From Ruminococcaceae bacterium UBA2857 (GTDB taxonomy: Bacteria > Bacillota > Clostridia > Oscillospirales > Acutalibacteraceae), in assembly GCA_002350705.1 (NCBI GenBank), contig DEFH01000064.1:16379-41203 (forward strand): DNA of 24,825 bases. Direction: 5' to 3'. Shown here one piece after another: positions 7,294 through 15,226 of the stretch. The position numbers were made by a program, and so were the translations under genes. Positions within the stretch are counted from its first letter, which is position 1. Every line of letters begins with the position of its first letter. Under the pieces are notes generated by a model that ran no database searches, was not told where the DNA came from, and worked only from the letters and a program-made list of their open reading frames with translations.

Positions 7294-7325
7294 AAAGCAG
7301 ATAAGCATTTCTGCTTATCTGCTTT
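7294..7325 (-). terminator. Hairpin terminator at the end of the arginine operon
   Basis: A perfect 14-bp inverted repeat (arms 7294-7307 and 7312-7325, AAAGCAGATAAGCA and its complement) with a four-base loop starts eight bases after the argF stop. The minus-strand tail after the stem is short in T, so stem strength probably does most of the work. Confidence 0.8.
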
Positions 7326-7332
7326 CTTTCAC

Positions 7333-8244
7333 TTATGCCTTACCAAGACATTTTACCATAACTGCTTTCTGTGCATGGAGTCTGTTTTCTGCTTCCTCGA
7401 AAATTTCATCGGCGTGTGCCTCAAAGACTTCTTCCGTGATTTCCTCGCCCCTGTGTGCAGGCAGACAATGCTGTATCATTGCGTCGGGCTTGGCAAGCTT
7501 CATCAGCTCGTCATTCACCTGATAGCCGTCAAAGGCTTTCTTCCTCTTTTCAGCCTCGCCTTCCTGTCCCATTGACGCCCATACATCTGTTATCACCACA
7601 TCAGCGTCAATGACAGCCTCTTTCGGTGTGCGGAACATTTGGAATTTGTCTGCGTATTCCTTCGCAAACGCCAATACATCTTCATGCGGCTCATATCCCT
7701 CGGGACAAGCCACCGCCATACTCATTCCCGTTTTCAATGCACCCACTATCAAGGAATTCATCATGTTATTGCCGTCACCGATAAAGCACATTTTCAGTCC
7801 TGCCAGCTTGCCTTTGAATTCTCTGATTGTCATCAAATCAGCCAGTATCTGGCAAGGATGACAGAAATCCGTCAAGCCGTTGATAATCGGAATACTGCCG
7901 TATTTTGCCAGATCTTCCACTTCGCTCTGTGCAAAGGTACGAATCATAATGCCGTCAAGATAGCGTGAAAGCACTCTTGCTGTGTCCTGTACAGGTTCCC
8001 CTCTGCCGATCTGCATATCCTTGGATGACAGGAATATCGGCTGTCCGCCTAACTGATACGTGCCTACTTCAAAAGACACTCTTGTTCTGGTAGATGCTTT
8101 TTCAAAAATCAAGCCGATAGACTTTCCTGCAAGGAGCTTATGCTCAATGCCGTGCTTCTGCTCGTACTTTAACTGGTCGGCAAGATTCAGAATTTCCATG
8201 ATTTCCTCTGAGGTAAGGTCGAGCATTTTCAATAAATGTTTCAT
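7333..8244 (-). CDS. argF: Ornithine carbamoyltransferase
   Basis: 303 residues from the ATG at 8244. A TTG six bases earlier is in frame but sits only four bases from GGAGGA, while the ATG is at ten. The enzyme joins carbamoyl phosphate and ornithine to give citrulline. The carbamoyl-phosphate loop STRTR is at 51-55, HPCQ at 129-132, the SMG-type loop as VWASMGQE, and the ornithine-binding HCLPAHRGEEI near 264. It is the last gene of the arginine operon; its ribosome binding site lies in the last codons of argD. The sequence is closer to anabolic than catabolic enzymes by context: the operon carries no arcA or arcC. Confidence 0.97.
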   Translation of the reverse strand: MKHLLKMLDLTSEEIMEILNLADQLKYEQKHGIEHKLLAGKSIGLIFEKASTRTRVSFEVGTYQLGGQPIFLSSKDMQIGRGEPVQDTARVLSRYLDGIMIRTFAQSEVEDLAKYGSIPIINGLTDFCHPCQILADLMTIREFKGKLAGLKMCFIGDGNNMMNSLIVGALKTGMSMAVACPEGYEPHEDVLAFAKEYADKFQMFRTPKEAVIDADVVITDVWASMGQEGEAEKRKKAFDGYQVNDELMKLAKPDAMIQHCLPAHRGEEITEEVFEAHADEIFEEAENRLHAQKAVMVKCLGKA

Positions 8245-8250
8245 TTTCAA

Positions 8251-9426
8251 TCAGTCCTCCATAACTGTTTTCAAGATATTTAATCCTCTGTCAATTTCTT
8301 CATAGGTAATATTCAGCGGCGGCAGCAGTCTTAACAAAGTCTTTGCCGTCAGAATCAGCAAGCCGTTTGCAACGCATTTCCCGGCAATTTCCTTTGCATT
8401 GTCCTTTTCCGTAACAATGCCTATCATCATACCCATGCCACGCACTTCTTTGACATTGGGCATGGTTTGCAGTTTTTCTCTGATATACTCACCCTTTGCC
8501 CTGACTTCTGCCAGAAATTCCGGTGTCGTTACTCTTGAAAGCACTTCCTTTGCCGCCGCACAGGCAATCGGATTTCCTCCGAAGGTCGTTCCGTGAGTGC
8601 CTGCCGTCATCACTTCTGCCAGCTTTTCACTGCAAAGACACGCTCCTATCGGTACTCCTCCGCCCAATCCCTTGGCTGAGGTAATCACATCCGGCTTGAT
8701 ACCGTAATTCTGATAACAGTACACCGCACCTGTCCTTGACATACCCGTCTGTACTTCATCTACCATCAAAAGGATATCCTTTTCGGAACATATCTTTTCA
8801 ATTTCAGCGACAAATTCCTTGTCAAGGGGCATCACTCCGCCCTCGCCCTGCACAAGCTCAATGAATACGGCACAGACTTCATTGTCAATGCATTTCTTCA
8901 CGCTGTCAATATTATTTGCTTCCGCATAGGCAAAGCCCTCTGTGAACGGAAAGAAAAAGTTATGAAATACATCCTGACCTGTTGCCGCAAGTGTGGTGAC
9001 CGTTCTTCCGTGAAACGAATTAACTAATGTAACAATTTTCTGTCTGCCCTGACCGTATTTGTCAAAGCTGTATTTTCTTGCAATTTTAATGGCACACTCA
9101 TTTGCCTCTGCACCCGAATTGCACAGGAATACTTTGTCAAATCCCGTCAATTCACACAATTTCTTAGACACTTCCGTCTGTAACGGTGAGTAATACAAGT
9201 TGGAAATATGCTGAATTCTGCCTGCCTGTTCGGAAACGGCTTTCACCCATCCCTCGTCACAGTAGCCCAGACAATTCACTCCGATACCGCTTGTAAAATC
9301 AATATATTCCTTTCCGTCAACGTCTTTCGCAACAGCACCTTTGCCGCTTACCAGTGCCGTCTGAAATCTGCCGTAGGTATGCATCATATACTGCTGCTCG
9401 TCATTCCTTATTTCCTCAAATGTCAT
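8251..9426 (-). CDS. argD: Acetylornithine aminotransferase
   Basis: 391 residues from the ATG at 9426, which overlaps the stop of the HAD gene as ATGA and has GAGAGGT upstream; the in-frame GTG at 9435 falls inside that ribosome binding site. It moves the amino group of glutamate to N-acetylglutamate-5-semialdehyde, with PLP. Typical class III motifs are present: CNSGAEANECAIKIARK, VNSFHGRTVTTLAATG, LVQGEGGVMPL, VDEVQTGMSRTG and SAKGLGGGVPIGA with the PLP lysine. It is the second class III aminotransferase in the window; the other (5868-7133) is EctB-like. Confidence 0.96.
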   Translation of the reverse strand: MTFEEIRNDEQQYMMHTYGRFQTALVSGKGAVAKDVDGKEYIDFTSGIGVNCLGYCDEGWVKAVSEQAGRIQHISNLYYSPLQTEVSKKLCELTGFDKVFLCNSGAEANECAIKIARKYSFDKYGQGRQKIVTLVNSFHGRTVTTLAATGQDVFHNFFFPFTEGFAYAEANNIDSVKKCIDNEVCAVFIELVQGEGGVMPLDKEFVAEIEKICSEKDILLMVDEVQTGMSRTGAVYCYQNYGIKPDVITSAKGLGGGVPIGACLCSEKLAEVMTAGTHGTTFGGNPIACAAAKEVLSRVTTPEFLAEVRAKGEYIREKLQTMPNVKEVRGMGMMIGIVTEKDNAKEIAGKCVANGLLILTAKTLLRLLPPLNITYEEIDRGLNILKTVMED

Positions 9427-10169
9427 TTTTGACACCTCTCTATCATTTCTTTCAATTCCGGCCAGTCATTGATTACAAGATAGCTTTCATCCGATAAAGT
9501 CATCTTTAAATCAGGCTTTTCCTTAAAAGTCCTTCTGTACCATACAGGCTGTATTCCTGCACGGTTTGCTCCCTCTATGTCACAGATCGGGTTATCTCCG
9601 CAAAACCACACTTCCTCCGCTTTCAAACCCGATTTTATCAGTGCCATTTCAAATATCTCTTTTTCAGGCTTTCGGTAAATATACTCGCTTGACGCTATCA
9701 CAAAATCAAAATGATTGTCAGGCAACACTTCCTTGATTCTTCTTTTCAAAGAGTTCCCCGACAGCATAATATTACTGATAACCCCTGTCTTTATGCCGCT
9801 TTCATGCAGATATTCCAGCAATTCCCCGATATGCTCCGACGGTCTTGCAAATGTCGCATTGTTCCAGTATATCCATTCCAATTCCTGATAGCTCATGTCA
9901 AATTCTATATTGAAATATTCATAGATATATCGGTTAATGCTCACCCAACTCAATTCATACGGCTGATAAAATCTGCTCCGACATCCCATTCTTTTGGAAA
10001 TGCCCGTAATCACCTCATCAGCTTTTGCCTGTAATTCCGTAATCGTGATATGCAGGGGATTTTTTACCGCCAGTTCCAATAAAGCACTGTTGCCTTTCTC
10101 AAAGCCGTGTATTGTTTCCGTAATAATCGTGTTGCCGTAATCGAACAGCACCATTTTCGGCATATTCAT
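9423..10169 (-). CDS. HAD-superfamily hydrolase-like protein lacking the second catalytic Asp
   Basis: 248 residues, inserted between argB and argD. HAD motifs can be followed: motif I is FDYGNT with nucleophile Asp10, motif II a Ser in VISN, motif III a Lys in RKPEKEIF, and motif IV FCGDNPICDIEGA, with helical cap sequence between I and II. The second Asp of DxDxT, which normally acts as acid/base in phosphatases, is Gly12. This is a known variant among annotated HAD proteins, but it makes an ordinary phosphatase mechanism doubtful. The ATG has GAGGA seven bases upstream, within the end of argB, and the stop overlaps argD. No step of the arginine pathway is missing, so its role is more likely metabolite repair or control than biosynthesis; that is inference. 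Confidence 0.85.
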   Translation of the reverse strand: MNMPKMVLFDYGNTIITETIHGFEKGNSALLELAVKNPLHITITELQAKADEVITGISKRMGCRSRFYQPYELSWVSINRYIYEYFNIEFDMSYQELEWIYWNNATFARPSEHIGELLEYLHESGIKTGVISNIMLSGNSLKRRIKEVLPDNHFDFVIASSEYIYRKPEKEIFEMALIKSGLKAEEVWFCGDNPICDIEGANRAGIQPVWYRRTFKEKPDLKMTLSDESYLVINDWPELKEMIERCQK

Positions 10170-10179
10170 TGCTGTTTCC

Positions 10180-11043
10180 TCAATAGAACATGGTTCCGAT
10201 ACCCTCGTCAGAGAACATCTCTATCAAAATAGAGTGCGGGATTCTGCCGTCAATGATATGGGCTCTTTTTACGCCACGTCTGACAGCTTCCACACAGCAG
10301 TCTATTTTCGGTATCATGCCGCCTGAAATAATTCCCTCTTTTTTGAGTGACGGCACTTCGCTGACATTCACAACAGGTATCAGGGTATTTTCATCATCCT
10401 TGTCTTTCAGCAAGCCTTTGATATCCGTCATCAGAATCAGCTTTGCCGCTTTCATTTCAGCCGCAATCCTTGCCGCTGCCAGATCGGCATTGATATTATA
10501 CACTGCTCCGTTATAGCCGCCTGCTACCGTTGAAATAATCGGCACATAACCGTTTTTGGTAGCATCTTCGATAATACCCGTATTGACTTCCGTAATCTCT
10601 CCGACATAGCCCAGATCATATGCTGTAGACTTTTTCTCCGCCATAATCATTCTGCCGTCAAGTCCGCACAAGCCGATCGCTTTTCCGCTGTGCTGTTCCA
10701 GTCTTTGCACAAGACTCTTATTCACTTTGCCTGCCAGAACCATCTGCACAACATCGATCGTTTCTTCATCCGTCACACGCAGACCATTGATAAACTTGCT
10801 TTCCTTGCCGATTTTTTTCAGCATATCGCTGATTTCGGGACCGCCGCCATGCACCAACACCACATTGATTCCTATCAGCTGCAAAAGCACGATGTCACTC
10901 ATGACGGCACTTTTCAATTCTTCATTAATCATGGCATTGCCGCCATATTTGACTACAACCGTTTTTCCTGCCCATTTCTGTATATAGGGCAATGCCTGTA
11001 TCAGAACATTTGCCCTGTCCTGATTGGAAATATTACTCTGCAT
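10180..11043 (-). CDS. argB: Acetylglutamate kinase
   Basis: 287 residues. It phosphorylates N-acetylglutamate and is often the step inhibited by arginine. The amino-acid kinase motifs VVVKYGGNAM (29-38) and VLVHGGGPEI (62-71) bind ATP and acetylglutamate; NADLAAARIAAEMKA and MIPKIDCCVEAVRRGV belong to the C-terminal half. The long N-terminal helix before VVKYGG, seen here (RANVLIQALPYIQKW), is typical of hexameric, arginine-sensitive enzymes. The start is the ATG at 11043; its ribosome binding site GGGGGA lies inside the HepT-like remnant left by the MntA insertion, and a 15-bp copy of this start region recurs at 11413-11427. Confidence 0.97.
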   Translation of the reverse strand: MQSNISNQDRANVLIQALPYIQKWAGKTVVVKYGGNAMINEELKSAVMSDIVLLQLIGINVVLVHGGGPEISDMLKKIGKESKFINGLRVTDEETIDVVQMVLAGKVNKSLVQRLEQHSGKAIGLCGLDGRMIMAEKKSTAYDLGYVGEITEVNTGIIEDATKNGYVPIISTVAGGYNGAVYNINADLAAARIAAEMKAAKLILMTDIKGLLKDKDDENTLIPVVNVSEVPSLKKEGIISGGMIPKIDCCVEAVRRGVKRAHIIDGRIPHSILIEMFSDEGIGTMFY

Positions 11044-11046
11044 TTT
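11032..11046. repeat. 15-bp direct repeat, copy 1 (argB start)
   Basis: On the plus strand this reads ATTACTCTGCATTTT. It covers the argB start codon and is repeated exactly at 11413-11427, on the far side of the MntA/HepT insert. Confidence 0.85.
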
Positions 11047-11112
11047 TCATTGTTCCCCCAGTATCTTCTCAAGTTCTTCTTTCAGAGATGGCAAATCATC
11101 ATGAATCGTATC
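11047..11112 (-). pseudogene. C-terminal remnant of a HepT (DUF86) toxin
   Basis: After the MntA stop and one further stop codon, the same frame reads DTIHDDLPSLKEELEKILGEQ and then TGA at 11049-11047. This fits the C-terminal tail of HepT-family toxins (DTIxxDLPxLKxxLEKIL). About the first 110 residues are missing, including the RxxxxHxY active site, so no toxin can be made. HepT normally sits directly behind mntA, as here. The match is short and made by eye. Confidence 0.65.
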
Positions 11113-11118
11113 CTATCC

Positions 11119-11424
11119 TTAACTTCCATAAATCAGTACCCCGCTTTTATTGATTTCTCTGTCCACTTCGGAATTTGGTATTACCTGTGTGACATCAAGC
11201 ATATCTACCTTTTTATCAAGGACAGTCACTACATCTTCCAGCAATCCGAAAAATGCAAGGCCTTTTAATCCGCTGTCAACCAAAATATCAACGTCACTGT
11301 TTGCCAACGCACAGCCTTTTGCATAAGAACCAAACAATACCGCTTTTTTGATATGATATGCATCAAAAACAGGCTTTAACAATAATTGAATCTGGTGCAT
11401 GGTATAAGTAACATTACTCTGCAT
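11119..11424 (-). CDS. MntA-like minimal nucleotidyltransferase (antitoxin)
   Basis: 101 residues from the ATG at 11424, supported by GGAG nine bases upstream. The frame could begin at 11433, but that ATG abuts the GGAG. The nucleotidyltransferase core is LFGSYAKGCALANSDVDILVD, i.e. GSx10DxD, with the two metal-binding Asp residues. MntA antitoxins of this kind add AMP to their partner HepT toxin and silence it. The family normally starts near MHQIQLLLKPVF (ATG at 11400); the extra residues MQSNVTYT match the argB N-terminus, so the gene seems to have taken over the argB start and ribosome binding site. It lies 24 bases after argJ and breaks an otherwise tight arginine operon. Its toxin gene is reduced to a remnant behind it. 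Confidence 0.85.
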   Translation of the reverse strand: MQSNVTYTMHQIQLLLKPVFDAYHIKKAVLFGSYAKGCALANSDVDILVDSGLKGLAFFGLLEDVVTVLDKKVDMLDVTQVIPNSEVDREINKSGVLIYGS

Positions 11425-11427
11425 TTT
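11413..11427. repeat. 15-bp direct repeat, copy 2 (mntA start)
   Basis: It is identical to 11032-11046 and carries the MQSN start codons now read by mntA. It probably marks the original argB start, duplicated when the toxin-antitoxin pair entered the operon. Confidence 0.85.
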
Positions 11428-11448
11428 ATCCATCTCCGTTACTATCCG

Positions 11449-12675
11449 TCAGGTTCTGTAATCTCCGTTGATTTTTACATATTCATATGTCAGGTCACAG
11501 CCGTATGCTTCCGCATAGCTTTCTCCGCTGTTCAGTTCAACCAGAATATCAATCTCATCTTCCACAAGTATCTTTTTAGCAGTCTCCTCGGAAAAGTCTA
11601 TGCCTGCTCCGTTTTTGCATACGTCTATTTTACCTGCTTTCGACGCAAACGACACATCCACTTTATTCACGTCCACGTCACAGCCCGAATAGCCGATGGC
11701 ACAAAGCACACGTCCCCAGTTCGCATCCGCTCCGAACATTGCCGCTTTTAACAGACTTGAACAAATCACAGACTTTGCAATGCCTTTTGCATCTTTGTCT
11801 GTTTTGGCACCGTTTACTTTACATACCAGTAATTTTGTTGCTCCCTCACCGTCTTTTGCCATCAGCTTGGAAAGTTCTCTGCATACGGCTGTCAGGGCTT
11901 CCACAAATTTACCGTAATCCTCATTTTCACAGGTAATCTCCGTATTTCCTGCCAGTCCCGATGCCATCACCGCCAATGTATCATTGGTAGAGGTGTCTCC
12001 GTCAACGCTTACCATATTAAAAGTGCAGTCTGCCGCTGTTTTGACGGCTTTCTGAATCATCTCCGCCGAAATTGCCGCATCCGTGGTAATAAAACACAGC
12101 ATGGTTGCCATGTTCGGATGAATCATGCCGCTTCCCTTGGAAATGCCGCCAATTTTTATCATTTTTCCGTCGATTTCTGTTTCAACGGCAACCTCTTTTT
12201 TGACAGTATCCGTTGTCATGATAGCCTCTGCGGCATTGGTGCCGCCCTCCGGACTGTCCGACAGTTCTCCTGCAAGCTGTGTCATACCGTTGGCTATCGG
12301 CTCTATCGGAAGAATCTGTCCGATGACACCCGTTGAACCGACAATGACATCTTCCGCACTGATTCCCAGTTTTTCAGCCGTCAGCCTGCACATCATTTCA
12401 GCCTTTTCAATGCCGTCTGCATTGCAGGCATTCGCATTGCCGCTGTTGACGATAACTGCCTGTGCATAGCCGTCCGACAAATGTTTCTTTGTCACCGTGA
12501 TAGGCGAACTCTGTACAAGATTTGTTGTATAAACGGCTCCTGCCGTACATTTTACTTCACTGTAAATCAGTGCAATATCCCTTTTGGACTTATTCTTCCT
12601 GATACCGCAGTGAATTCCCGATGCCTGAAAACCTTTTGCCGCTGTCACGGAACCCTCTATAAATTGATATGCCAT
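11449..12675 (-). CDS. argJ: Bifunctional ornithine acetyltransferase / N-acetylglutamate synthase
   Basis: 408 residues from the ATG at 12675, chosen because GGAGGA lies eight bases upstream; an in-frame extension to 12735 overlaps argC and has no ribosome binding site. ArgJ moves the acetyl group from acetylornithine to glutamate, so the pathway is cyclic and needs no ArgE. The self-cleavage site is seen in KGSGMIHPNMATMLCF, where the Thr after MA becomes the nucleophile at the new N-terminus of the beta chain. Other family motifs include IVNSGNANACNA, STGVIGQ, VDGDTSTND and GANWGRVLCAIGYSG. It follows argC by 19 bases. Confidence 0.97.
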   Translation of the reverse strand: MAYQFIEGSVTAAKGFQASGIHCGIRKNKSKRDIALIYSEVKCTAGAVYTTNLVQSSPITVTKKHLSDGYAQAVIVNSGNANACNADGIEKAEMMCRLTAEKLGISAEDVIVGSTGVIGQILPIEPIANGMTQLAGELSDSPEGGTNAAEAIMTTDTVKKEVAVETEIDGKMIKIGGISKGSGMIHPNMATMLCFITTDAAISAEMIQKAVKTAADCTFNMVSVDGDTSTNDTLAVMASGLAGNTEITCENEDYGKFVEALTAVCRELSKLMAKDGEGATKLLVCKVNGAKTDKDAKGIAKSVICSSLLKAAMFGADANWGRVLCAIGYSGCDVDVNKVDVSFASKAGKIDVCKNGAGIDFSEETAKKILVEDEIDILVELNSGESYAEAYGCDLTYEYVKINGDYRT

Positions 12676-12694
12676 AATTTTTATCCTCCGTTCA

Positions 12695-13732
12695 TCAAAA
12701 AGCAGGCGGAACAATGACCAGACCTGTCTTTTCATCTAAGCCGAAAATAATATTCATATTCTGAATCGCCTGACCTGCCGCACCCTTGACCATGTTATCA
12801 ATGGCGGAAATTGCAATCAATGTGCCTGTTCTTTCGTCAATGTGAAGCGATACGTCACAGAAATTGGAATACTTGATATTATGTATATCTGCATTCGCAC
12901 CATCGGGGAGAAGTCTTACAAAAAACTCGTCTTTGTAGAAATCTTCATATGCTTTTCTGATTTGTTCCTTGGTGACGCCCTCGTTCAGCCTTGCATAACA
13001 AGTGGAGATAATACCTCTGTTGACAGGCAGTAAATGCGGGACAAATGTTATCTTGACATTCTTGCCTGAAAGCTTGGAAAGTGTCTGTTCAATTTCGGGA
13101 GTATGACGGTGATTTGCCACTTTATAGGCATGGAAACCTTCGTTCAGTTCGGGATAATGATTTCCCTGATTCGGTTTTCTTCCTGCACCTGTCACACCCG
13201 ATTTTGAATCGACAATGATTCCCTCGGTGCTTACAAGACCATTCACAACAGCCGGTGCCAGTGCCAGCGGGGCACCTGTTGTATAGCAACCCGGATTGGC
13301 AATCACTTTCCTGCCTTTTATATTTTCCCTGAACAATTCCGGCAAGCCGTAAACCGCTTTCTTGTGCAGGTCATGGTCTAAAAACTCACAGCCGTACCAC
13401 TCTTTGTATTCCTCTTCACTTTCCAGACGGAAATCCGCTCCCAAGTCAATGAATGCCTTGCCCTGTTTGTCACATTCAGCCGCTAATTCCTGTGAAAGTC
13501 CGTGCGGAAGTGCCGCAAATATGACATCACTTTTTGCAACCACCTCGTCCTGAGTGCCGCACTCCATGTCGCAAAGACTTTTATATGACGGATAAACCTC
13601 ACTCAATTTCTTTCCCTCAAAGCTGACGGAACTGATTGCCGCAATTTCAGCCTGTGGGTGTGTCAAAAGTATTCTCACAAGCTCTGCCCCTGCATAGCCT
13701 GTTGCTCCGATAATTCCTGCTTTTATTTTCAT
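12695..13732 (-). CDS. argC: N-acetyl-gamma-glutamyl-phosphate reductase
   Basis: 345 residues. It reduces acetylglutamyl-phosphate to the semialdehyde with NADPH. The nucleotide-binding loop GATGYAGAELVRIL (9-22) and the catalytic cysteine in ANPGCYTTGAPLAL are clear, as is HRHTPEIEQ with the catalytic His. Length is normal for the long type of ArgC. The start is ATG with AAGGG upstream, 13 bases after argH. Confidence 0.97.
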   Translation of the reverse strand: MKIKAGIIGATGYAGAELVRILLTHPQAEIAAISSVSFEGKKLSEVYPSYKSLCDMECGTQDEVVAKSDVIFAALPHGLSQELAAECDKQGKAFIDLGADFRLESEEEYKEWYGCEFLDHDLHKKAVYGLPELFRENIKGRKVIANPGCYTTGAPLALAPAVVNGLVSTEGIIVDSKSGVTGAGRKPNQGNHYPELNEGFHAYKVANHRHTPEIEQTLSKLSGKNVKITFVPHLLPVNRGIISTCYARLNEGVTKEQIRKAYEDFYKDEFFVRLLPDGANADIHNIKYSNFCDVSLHIDERTGTLIAISAIDNMVKGAAGQAIQNMNIIFGLDEKTGLVIVPPAF

Positions 13733-13745
13733 TTCTTTTCCCTTC

Positions 13746-15119
13746 TTAATCCTTGATGAATGCTTTCACACGCTGAACCTGTGCTTTGACATTTTCACTT
13801 GCAGGTCCTCCGATGACCTTTCTGCCGTTGACGCAGTTTTCAAGTGAAATTGCTTCATAAACACCTTCGTCAAACACATCACAGATTTTTTTGTATTCTT
13901 CTATCGGCAATTCTTCAAGCGTTGTTTTCTTCTCTATACAAATCGCTACAAGAGTACCCGTCGCTTTATAAGCGTCACGGAACGGCAGACCCTTTTTAAC
14001 CAGATAATCTGCACAGTCCGTTGCATTGATAAAGCCGTTTGCAGCCGCTTTTCTCATGTTCTCTGTGAGGACTTTCATGGTATCTATCATAGGTGTGAAC
14101 GCTGTCAGGCACATTTTCACGGTATCTACTGCGTCAAAAATTGCCTCTTTATCTTCCTGCATATCCTTGTTATAAGCCAGTGCAATGCCTTTCATCACTG
14201 TGAGAAGTGTCATCAAATCTCCGAACACCCTGCCCGACTTTCCTCTGACAAGCTCGGCTATATCAGGATTTTTCTTCTGCGGCATAATACTGGAACCTGT
14301 CGAAAATGCATCATCCAGTTCCACAAACTTGAATTCCCATGAACACCACATGATAATCTCTTCCGAAAATCTCGAAAGATGTACCATGATAATAGACAAT
14401 ACACTTGCCAGTTCCATGCAGAAATCCCTGTCGGAAACGCCGTCAAGACTGTTCTGTGAAATTCTGTCAAAGTGCAGCAGTTTTGCCGTAATGGTTCTGT
14501 CAATCGGATAGGTTGTCGTTGCCAAGGCACCGCTTCCCAAGGGCATTTCATCCATGTGTCTGTAGGCACATTCCAGTCTGTCCGCATCCCGCAAAAGCAT
14601 TTCGGCATAAGCCATTAAATGATGACCGAATGTGATAGGCTGTGCTCTCTGCAAATGTGTATATCCGGGCATTACCGCACCTGCATATTCCTCTGCCTTA
14701 TTGCAGATAACCTCAATCAGTTCTTTCACCTGCTTTTTGATATTCTGCACTTCTTTTTTCAGATACAGTCTTATATCAACGGCTACCTGGTCATTTCTGC
14801 TTCTTGCCGTATGCAGACGCTTTCCTGTCTGTCCCAGACGCTGTGTCAGCTCGCCCTCGATAAAAGTATGTATATCTTCTGCATTGGGATCAATCTGTAA
14901 ATTCCCATTATCAATATCGGCAAGGATTCCCTCCAAGCCCTTTATGATAGCCTCTGATTCGCTCTTGTCAATGATACCGCACTCACCTATCATGGCAGCG
15001 TGTGCCATACTTCCCTCAATATCCTCTTTGTACATTCTGCTGTCGAATGAGATGGACGAGTTGAAATCATTGGTTTTTTTATCTATCTCTTTTGAGAAAC
15101 GTCCTGCCCAAAGTTTCAC
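13746..15119 (-). CDS. argH: Argininosuccinate lyase
   Basis: 457 residues. It splits argininosuccinate into arginine and fumarate. The family signature GSSIMPQKKNPD is complete and contains the catalytic Ser. HTARSRNDQVA, TRLQRAQP-type (here THLQRAQPITFGHHL) and EDIHTFIE are further conserved stretches. The start is GTG (KLWAGRF follows), with GGGAG eight bases upstream. It follows argG after 107 bases that contain a hairpin, which may lower the amount of argH and later messages relative to argG. Confidence 0.97.
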   Translation of the reverse strand: MKLWAGRFSKEIDKKTNDFNSSISFDSRMYKEDIEGSMAHAAMIGECGIIDKSESEAIIKGLEGILADIDNGNLQIDPNAEDIHTFIEGELTQRLGQTGKRLHTARSRNDQVAVDIRLYLKKEVQNIKKQVKELIEVICNKAEEYAGAVMPGYTHLQRAQPITFGHHLMAYAEMLLRDADRLECAYRHMDEMPLGSGALATTTYPIDRTITAKLLHFDRISQNSLDGVSDRDFCMELASVLSIIMVHLSRFSEEIIMWCSWEFKFVELDDAFSTGSSIMPQKKNPDIAELVRGKSGRVFGDLMTLLTVMKGIALAYNKDMQEDKEAIFDAVDTVKMCLTAFTPMIDTMKVLTENMRKAAANGFINATDCADYLVKKGLPFRDAYKATGTLVAICIEKKTTLEELPIEEYKKICDVFDEGVYEAISLENCVNGRKVIGGPASENVKAQVQRVKAFIKD

Positions 15120-15155
15120 AAAAACAACTCCCTTGTTTTATTATTAATGCATTAT

Positions 15156-15199
15156 AAAAGCAGTCGGGCGGACAATGCTTTCCCCATTGCTCGCCCTGA
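15156..15199 (-). terminator. Hairpin between argG and argH, possible attenuating terminator
   Basis: On the minus strand GTCAGGGCG..GCAATG pairs with CATTG..CGCCCGAC with one bulge and one internal mismatch, followed by TTTTATAA. It is GC-rich with a short U-tract, so partial termination inside the operon is plausible. Alternatively the TATAAT there could be a -10 box, but I see no good -35. Confidence 0.45.
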
Positions 15200-15226
15200 C
15201 ATATCTCTGTTAATCAGTCGGAAAAA

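Noticed and set aside
11424..11433. Earlier ATG for mntA at 11433
   Set aside because: The GGAG ribosome binding site touches this ATG; the next one at 11424 has the right spacing.
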